The notes below the pieces were generated by a model. The model did no database searches. It worked only from the letters and a program-made list of their open reading frames with translations, and was not told the origin of the DNA. DNA of 64,000 bases from contig JAGFBZ010000906.1 of assembly GCA_018398805.1 (NCBI GenBank), positions 620,001 to 684,000 of the forward strand, read 5' to 3'. Below are positions 12,601 through 21,600 of this stretch, one piece after another. The position numbers and the translations under genes are program-made. Within the stretch, counting starts at the first letter, position 1; the number at the start of each line of letters is the position of its first letter. The DNA is from Hirundichthys speculiger (lineage: Eukaryota > Chordata > Actinopteri > Beloniformes > Exocoetidae).

Positions 12601-15600
12601 AACTACAAATTCATTGAAAATACTTTATCACCATGTTGCATCGACTAACTGTTGATTACACAACCTCAAACGAGGTTTGAGCAAAGACCAACCCAACATT
12701 TGATACCAACTTCATCAGTTTTTCATTGATCTGTTCAGTTAGAATGTTTTTTTTAACTGCAAAATCACAAAGACGCTGGGTTATTCATCATCTAAGGTGA
12801 ATAATATTGAGAGCAGATTTCAGGGATCTGGCTGAATGTATGAAGGCCAAGAACAAGTGTCGCGTGCATCGTGACGTTCAAGCCGTCAGGCTGAGCGACA
12901 GGAAAAACCATCATGCAACAGTTTTCTTTACATCGTCGTGGTCTCAGAAGGACTTTGGAGTACCACCCAGTAGGATGGTATTCAGAAGTACACTGCAGTT
13001 TCTCCACAGAGTCTGGCGCTGTATCCAGAGATGTAAGCAGAAACTCTATTACACTAGCAAGAAGCTTCATATGTACTCTGATGAGATGCTGTTGACTTCT
13101 TCAGGCCCAACGTCATCTCAGATTTATGATCAAATGAGAACATGGTTCAACTCGCTCTTGGAGCTGGCGTCTTTTGAGCTGCTAAGATGTTGTCATCAAA
13201 GAAAGAAAAAAAGATTTTCTTGCAAAACTGCAGCAATGAGCCTCACTGTTTCTCCAGATGGTTAAAAAGAATGATTAAGATGATGCAACACAAAGGTGAA
13301 CAGCTTTTGGAGTGTTACGCTGGAATCGAATTCGAGATTTGTTTTGTAACTTCAAAACAGAAAAATGGACAGCATTTTCAACTCCTGATGCTTCCAGAAA
13401 ACACACAACATCCTGAAATCGTATCAACCATCTGCTTGAACTGCGGCCCTCAGGGAAACGTTACAGGTCCATCAGAACACGCACCACAAGATTTATGAAC
13501 AGTTTCTATCCCAAAGCTGTCACCATACTCAACACTGACCTGAACACAAACCGACCGTAATCTGTCAGCATTAAAAAATGGCATCAGTGTCTCATGCAAT
13601 GCTCTGGACTTTATTTACTTTCCACTACTTTACAATGGCTAAGTTGATGCTTGTGAATAACGACATGAATGTATTGAATGAATGAGAATGGGTACTATTT
13701 TTATTAACTATTTATTAGGCTACATTTTTAATGTGTCCAATACGTTAGTGCACTGAATTTCGTTGTATTTCTGTGCAATCACAATATGGGCCCGATCTTC
13801 TGCCAGATCTGCTAAAGCCGCTATTAAGGGATAGCGGGAGGGGCGTTCCCCCACAAAGAACGCAATCTTCCACCTTGCTAAATCCTCTATCCCACCTGCG
13901 CTACCCGCTACATTATGCATAGGAGTGGTTAGGACATTTCACCTGTTAAACCAATCAGTGCGTCAGTAGCCATTGCCTTTAAGAGCAGGTTGTGCTACCC
14001 GCAAACCGCTATGGAGCATCTTTTCATCCTGATCAGAGCAGCTCTTGTGAGCAGCTCTCGTTCGCAGCTCGTCTGGGACTCTGGTGAGGAGTTTCCTCCT
14101 CTTCCTTCCTCCTCCTCCTCTGCACTGATATATACATATAAATATTTTTACACAGACAATTCCTATAGGCTAACTGAAAGTCCCAGAGCTCCCAGTAATC
14201 ATGCTCTGTTCGTCTATTGTTTAACTGGTGTTGGGCCACAGGTTATGTGCTACAAAAAACTGCATGGTTTTTGAGACAAAGGACCAGTGAAATGACTGCA
14301 ACTCCCAACATGCTTTGCAATGTTTATGGTTTTACGACAAAGTGATAGTGATGTCACACCATCTCTAACCGGCTGAGGACCCCGACTATACAGCAAGGGT
14401 TCCCGGCAAAGGCGGATCACGTCCCCTCCACATAAATACTGGCTCCCTCCTCCCACTCGCTCTCTGACCTCCACTACCCGAAAGAAAAGGCGCACTTTCC
14501 CTCTGGTCTGCTCCAGCAACGTTTAATTTATTCCACCATTAAACGCGGGTACAGAGCCACGCCCCTCCCCCACCTTGGACAGTCAGACCATCTCTCTCTG
14601 CTGCTCATCCCCACATACACCCCCCTCAGACGCAGATCCAGGCCCATCAGAAAAACTGTAACAACCTGGCCTGGAAATGCACTCAGTGAACTCCAGGACT
14701 GCTTCCAACACACAGACTGGGACATATTCCACCATCAGGACCTGGACACGCACACAGAGACAGTTCTGGATTACATCAAGTTCTGTATGGGAACTGTATC
14801 TGTGGACAAAACCATCCGAGTCTTTCCCAACAGAAAACCCTGGATGACCAGTCAGGTCCAGTCACTCCTCAGGGCCCGCGACTCTGCCTTCAGGTCAGGA
14901 GACAGAGCCCTTTACAGCTCGGCTCGAGCTGACCTGAAGAAAGGGATTAAAACAGCCAAAGCGGACTACAAGAGGAGGATAGAGTCCCACCTCGCCAGCA
15001 ACAGACCACGGGAAGTCTGGCGGGGCATCCAGACCATCACCAACTTCAGAGGCTGTGATGTCACATCAGAGACGAGCACGTCGCTGGCAGAGGAGCTTAA
15101 CTGCTTCTTTGCTCGCTTTGAACCACCACAGCGACACTCACCTGCTCCAGCCCTCCCCCCCCAACCCCCACTCACATCGGACTCCAGCACCCCCCAGCCC
15201 CCCACCCACATCAGACTCCAGCCCCGCCACACTCACTGTAGAAGAGGAGGAGGTGAGGCGCGTGCTCCAGGCAGTCAACCCCAGGAGAGCTCCCGGCCCG
15301 GATGGAGTACCTGGAAAAGTGCTGCGAGCCTGCGCCCACCAGCTGTCCTCCATCTTCTGCAGGATCTTCAACCTCTCGCTGGCCCAAGCAGTTATCCCCA
15401 CCTGCCTGAAGTCAGCAACAATCATCCCCATCCCCAAAAAGTCACCTGCTACTGACCTCAACGACTTCCGCCCTGTTGCCCTCACCCCGGTTATTATGAA
15501 GTGCTTTGAGAGACTGGTCTTAAAGCACATCAAGGACTGTCTTCCCCCCACACTCGACCCCCACCAGTTCGCATACCGGGCGAACAGATCTACGGAGGAT

Positions 15601-18600
15601 GCCATCTCCGTAGCCCTGCATGCTGTGCTGAGCCACCTGGAGCAGCAGCAGAGCTACGCCAGACTGCTCTTCGTGGACTACAGCTCGGCATTTAACACCA
15701 TCATCCCGGACGTCCTGGTTACCAAACTGGACACTCTCGGCCTCCCCCCTCCCACATGCACCTGGATCAGGGAGTTCCTGACCAACAGGCCCCAGATGGT
15801 GAGATGAGACTCGGCCCCCACCTCTCCTCCACACGCACACTGAGCATCGGCTCACCACAGGGCTGTGTGCTGAGCCCCCTCCTGTACTGTCTCTACACCT
15901 ATGACTGCAGTCCGGCCCACGACAACAACTTGGTCGTCAAGTTCGCTGACGACACCACAGTGGTCGGGCTGATCTCAGACGGAGACGAGACAGCCTACAG
16001 GGAGGAGGTCCAGAGACTAACGACCTGGTGCTCAGCCAACAACCTCGCTCTGAACACCATGAAGACGAAGGAGATCATCGTGGACTTCAGGAGGAAGAAG
16101 GGTGACCACCCCCCCCTCTACATCAACGGCGAGGGCGGCGTGGAGCGGGTCCACGACTTCAGATTCCTGGGAGTCCAGATCTCCGACGACCTCACCTGGA
16201 CCCTCAACATCACAGCCATTATAAAGAAGGCTCAGCAGCGCCTCCACTTCCTGAGAGTTCTCAGGAAGAACAACCTAGAGCAGAAGCTGCTGCTGGCCTT
16301 CTACCGCTCCACCGTCGAGAGCCTGCTGACGTACTGCCTCACCACCTGGTACGGGAGCTGCACTGCCGCAGACAGAGGGAGGCTGCAGAGGACAGTGAGG
16401 GCAGCACAGAGGATCGTGGGCTGCCCTCTCCCCTCCCTGACGGACATCTACTCCACCCGGTGCGTCAGCAGAGCTCTCAACATTAAGATGGACTCTTCAC
16501 ATCCTGCCTCCCAGCTGTTTGAGCTGCTCCCGTCTGGGAGGCGCTACAGAAGCATCAGAGCACGGACTAACAGAATGAAAAACAGTTTTTTTCCCCAGAG
16601 CCATCACCTTATTGAACAATATACCTTCCAGTCACTTTAAATAACCAGCATCTGTGCAACTACCCTGTGCAATATACTATTCTCTGTGCAATATTCTATT
16701 CACTGTGCAACATACCACTCATCTGTGTAACATGCTATTTATTTGTGCTATTTACTATTTATATTTATAATATCTCCATATTTATTATGTAAAAAAAAAC
16801 TGGACATTTTTAATATTCTACTCCCGGAACTGCACATTTGCACTACTGACCTCACTTTACATATGTATATATTTGAAACCTTGTCTTCTTGCTTTTACTT
16901 TTGAAAAACGGCCACATATTTATATCTTGTTTATTGTTTGTTATATGCCGCACTGACATGGGAGAAGCTCTCCAATCTCGTTGTACGCCACTGTATAATG
17001 ACAATAAAGGGCATTCTGATTCTGATTCTGATTCTGATTAAATAGCTGAAGGTCTGCATTTCCCTGGTGACCTGTCTGCAGATCCCTCTGGTTGTCCGAC
17101 GATAATCACAGGCCTTGTCCGATCATGGCGCGCCACACGGAGTGAGCCGAGACGTACGGAAGAAACGACGCGTAGGAATCACCCACGCGCCACGGACGCG
17201 TGACCGGCCTCAGACGAACCGGGAAGGAAGACAGCCTGGCTGCCGTTGCTGCACAACGCCGCATCTCTACATTAATCACGAAGAGAGAGAAAGAGGAGAA
17301 GAGCCACTCCTGTATATCAGCGGAGCGTACGCTTCTGCACTATACTACCGATCCTGGATCATCAATCCAGTTCCACAGACTTCACAACCCCATCGATCGC
17401 TTCCGGAGCGATCCACGTAAGAGGCTTTTGTGTCTGGGCAGAGCTTAGTTTTGTTTTGTTTGCCAATTTCATTTTCTCATGTGTCGCATATACTTAGAAC
17501 CGGGCCATCGGTCCCGCCGTAACTGAATTTCGTTTATGTGGGGTTTTTTTATCATTGTGAAAAGCAACTCCACTCTCCGTTTCTCAGTTCAAAATCAGAG
17601 CAGCTTGGTGAAGTGGCTTCACATTGCTGCATCTGTAGAAAAACGACAGAGTTGCTGTTGCTAGTTGCTAAGAACATTCTAGCTTTATTGATTTTATTCT
17701 GTCTTTTCCTTTCCTTTCTTTTACTAACAACCTTCCGTTAGTCGGAAGCCATCTTGGTAAGGGACGAGAAAACCAAGTGATCTCGTCCGCCATCTTGTAG
17801 CGCCCTATCACGTGAGTCAGCGGCCATCTTGGTGGGGAACGAGAACACCCCGTGATCTCGTCTGCCATCTTGGTAAGGGACGAGTGACCACGTGATCTCG
17901 GCCACCATCTTGGAATCCTCCTCACAGTATTAAGTCAGCTTCGTTTACCACACACACACACACATACACGCACACATAGTCTCCCAGCATACATGCATAT
18001 AAGTTGACATTCTTTTCCATTTAACGTTTTATTTGCTTATGTTAGTTTGGTCGTCTTTTAGTTAGTAGATATCAGGATCTTGATTCAAGTGTTTGTTCAT
18101 TTTAATACTCGTGTTAATAAATTCTGATATATTCTAATGAGAGACACAGTTTGTTTGTGCTCGGACTCACACCTTCTCTGTTGCTCTATAGCGCCACACC
18201 TGGTCACAGGCTGGCACGCTTAGACCAACAGCCACTTTGAGAGTTAAACCTTTTTCCTGACTTATCAGGTGGTGCCCCGTTTCAGTTCATTAACTTTGTT
18301 AATACTCTTCTGGTTATTAGCAGCTGTCCCTCAAGACAGTTGGTAACAACCCCCTTTTATGAATAAACGAGCATGTTATACGTCTTATTGCGCAACACTG
18401 GCGAGCAAGCCATTTAAGACGATCGCTGCTTTTTTCTCAGGGGTACAACTGAGGCCAAATCATGCTTTTTATACAACAGTTAGTTCAAGAGTTAGAGCCG
18501 TTTGTGCACGTCCACATGTGACCAGGTGGACGCACATTGATGCCATTTGGACACGCCTCTTGTACGCGCCGACATGCAGGTTGCAGGTAGTGGGTGGTCA

Positions 18601-21600
18601 GACCACCCGCTACCCGCAACCCTAAACCCGTGATCGCAAGATACTGAGTTTGCGGAAAGGGCAAACGACACGCCCATTGCCACACCTACAAAGTGAGTAA
18701 GGGAGTAGCGGCTTTAGCGAGTGGAAGATTGCACTAGCGGTTAGCGGAGGTTCCTATACCCGCAAATTTGTGGGTAGCGGCTAGTGTTAACGGGTAAGTG
18801 GAAGTGTACGATCGGGGCCTAAATCTCTATTATTACTATCTATTATTATTGATACAATAGAGTTAGTGAGTGAAGACACAGAATTATTTCCTTTGTAGTT
18901 TTAACTGTTCCAGTTTAACATTTTTACTTAAAAAAATGAAAATATTTATTTTAAATTGTGTTTACCAGCTTTGACCCTCATTATTGTCTGACATAGGCTG
19001 ATATAATTCCAAGGCATGTACCAACTGGTTCTGTATATTTAAATAATGCATACACACACACTTAAATCCAAATAAAAGTATCCCTCTACGTTTAACTCTA
19101 ATAAATCTGACCCATTGGAAAATGATAAATAGAATCTAAGCAGGTTCAACTATTTGGCAAACACAGCCTTAATTAACTATACATGATTATTTTACATTTT
19201 TTTGGCCAAATATTTAGCTAGTTGAAGCTGAGGGTTGCTAATTAACAAAAATACAAGGGAGCTGACAAAACCTCCAAGCAGGCCCATTTTTCTCCAATGC
19301 TCAGTACCTGTTTGTACCAGAACCTCGTAAATTACTGTCAACCCCACCCCCTGAAAAAAAAGAAAAGAAAAAAAACCTGTTTGGTTATTGGTTATTTTTG
19401 AGTACTAATACCCTGATATATATATATGTCCTCCATACATGACCTTTTATAGTAGGGCAGCTAGTCTGTGAGGTTATATATTGCACTGAGAAACCCAACT
19501 CTGAGCCTAAACTCTAGTGAGCATCAAAAAAGGCCAGTTCAGCTGTGAGGTCCGTCTGAAGGAATGTTCCCTTTTAAAGTCTGCTGTCGTGGTCAGTTTT
19601 GTCGGACATGATAGTTATACTGCGCACTAAGCTCAAAAGAGCTCCTGGACTTGAAAGAACGTCAGAGGTGAAGCATCTGAATTGTTAACTCAGCTGGTTG
19701 TCCCTCATGCTTTGCCTTGGCCCTGCTGCTGTACTCAGTTCTAGGCGTAAGCAGAAGGATTTATTGTCCCCTACAGCATCAAACTCTATGCAAGATCCAT
19801 CTAAAAGTTCTCCATTGTTGTCACTCTATATACATAGATCTGCTGTTTTGTACTCTTTAAAACAACAGCAAAAAAACAGCTAATACACACAGAATAAATG
19901 ACTTTATGTGTTTTGTTTGCTCTACTTTTGTGAAAAAGCCGTTGTAATTCACAAGGCAAAAATATTTTCGTGTGGGCGCCGACCCCCTCGTGGTAAACAG
20001 AATCTGCGTGCATGCCGAAGCCACCGCAGGCGCGTGGTTTCATGAAAGATTAAAAAATAACCAGGGATACTGTTTAAACAAACATGTAACGCTAGACCGC
20101 GCTGTTCATCAGAACGGGAGTGGAGCTTGAAACATCTCAGGTGGCCAGCCTTGATGTATGCTCAGTGTATTCTCTGCGTCATGCTAAGCATGCGTCCCTT
20201 GCATTGTCCAAGTCATTTCACAGACTTCCTCTGGGCTGCACAGACCGTCTTCACAGAAGCTGAGGAGGAATTGTTTGTCTTTGAAGTCCAAACAGATGGA
20301 GCTCTTTTCATGCACTTCAAAGAGTGCATTTGAACTTTTCATGTATACACCTTTTGTAGTGCACTTATGGCTGGCCAATTTTAGAGTGCTCCGCTCACAT
20401 TTCAGTTACTGGTCGTCTTCTTCACGTTGGCTGTGGCTCACTTGCCTGCTTAAGCGCTTAATAGCATTCACACAACACCTCCAAATACTGAAAAGAGACG
20501 TCACTTCTGTGCAATGCCGTCAGTGAGTGCAATGGAGGCTGGCTCGGATAGAATATTTATTATGTATCAGTACATTGTGATACCCTGACTGTTAATTTCA
20601 TCTCACTGTCTGACTTCTGATCATACGCATGCATTGAATTTTAAACATCACTTACTCATAGTACTCTGCCGCCGGGCTGATCTTGTATTTGGCAAGAGAC
20701 GTGCCATTTCCCAGTACAGACCCGTTGATGGCCATGGGGTCGGTGCAGTTTGGACTGTTCCAGCTGTTGCTGCACTTGAGCCACGGCAGCTCACTGGTCA
20801 TGGAGGAGAACAGGTAGCGAAGGGACCAAGCAATGATGACGTTGTAGTAGAAGCCAACATAGAGGGCTATGATGATCACGGTGTAGCCCACACCTTCGGG
20901 AGGAGCAGAAAATGATCTCAAACCAGTTTTATTCATGGGATCATGGGATCATAATGTTCTTATATAATAACAAACTGAGCCAGGTGCAAATCCACCCTTT
21001 AAAAACTGCTGATATGGGTCTTGAAATAGCAGTGCAAATAAATAATGGACAGCATTTTAAAAAGCAACAAACATTTCAGAATTACATACCTTAAGCTCAT
21101 CTCGGCTCGTGTTAAGATTTCATCAGTTAGTCAGAGGGCACGCCTAGAACCATGTTCCCTGACCTGCCCCTCAAAAGTTGAAAAACGCCTGGGTGTGAAC
21201 AGTTGTGATGTGCTCGCATTGATTGGATACTGTCCATCATTTTAACCAATTTTTTCGGAAGGGAGGCGTAAATTCTGGGAGGTGTTATTCTATCTGCGCT
21301 GGAATGCGATGTGCTCACATGAAACAGAGAAGCCCATAAACCCTTCACCCTGTCGTTCCATGCAGGAAAATAACAAGCCCGCCTCAGCTCTGAAGCCAAC
21401 AAAAGCAGTGGCTGGTGCTGGTTCAGTGGATACTTCGCTGGCAGCATCTGAAAACATGCTTTGCTGGATCTCCCTGCTAGGATGATGAGAGCGCTTCAAC
21501 GTGTTTTACACCGGTCTGCGGCAAAAGTTATCTTACACAAAAGTTGTCATAACATTAATAATTTGTTGCGTGATCCACTTTGTTATCTCAAAGGATCACT

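Larger units (their letters stand above)
14229..18397 (+). mobile_element. LTR-like insertion (TG...CA ends), interrupted by an L2 LINE
   Basis: The insertion starts TGTTGGGCC, ends GCGCAACA, and is flanked by CTGG on both sides (14225-14228 and 18398-18401), a 4-bp duplication typical of LTR elements. Removing it rejoins the Harbinger-like MITE. Excluding the L2 (about 14520-17040), the remaining 1.6 kb has promoter-like sequence on the left (ACATAAATACTGG at about 14430, then pyrimidine-rich sequence), the motif array at 17748-17912, and AATAAA 30 bp before the right end (18362-18367). There is no gag/pol and no second LTR, so a solo LTR is the best guess. Family unknown. Confidence 0.6.
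13788..18819. mobile_element. Harbinger-like MITE, copy 2, split by a 4.2-kb insertion
   Basis: The left arm 13788-14228 matches 7861-8150 (gggcccgatcttc, tattaagggatagcggg, gctacccgctacattatg). The right arm 18398-18819 matches 8140-8569 (gcgagcaagcc, cacgtccacatgtgacca, gtacgatcggggcc). The middle is the LTR-like insertion at 14229-18397. The element itself interrupts an L2 3' end (…gcaatcacaaTAT | TAAATCTC…). Confidence 0.8.

Noticed and set aside
14787..16640. L2 ORFs as an intact reverse transcriptase
   Set aside because: The reading needs two frame changes and the 5' end is missing, so it is an inactive LINE copy.
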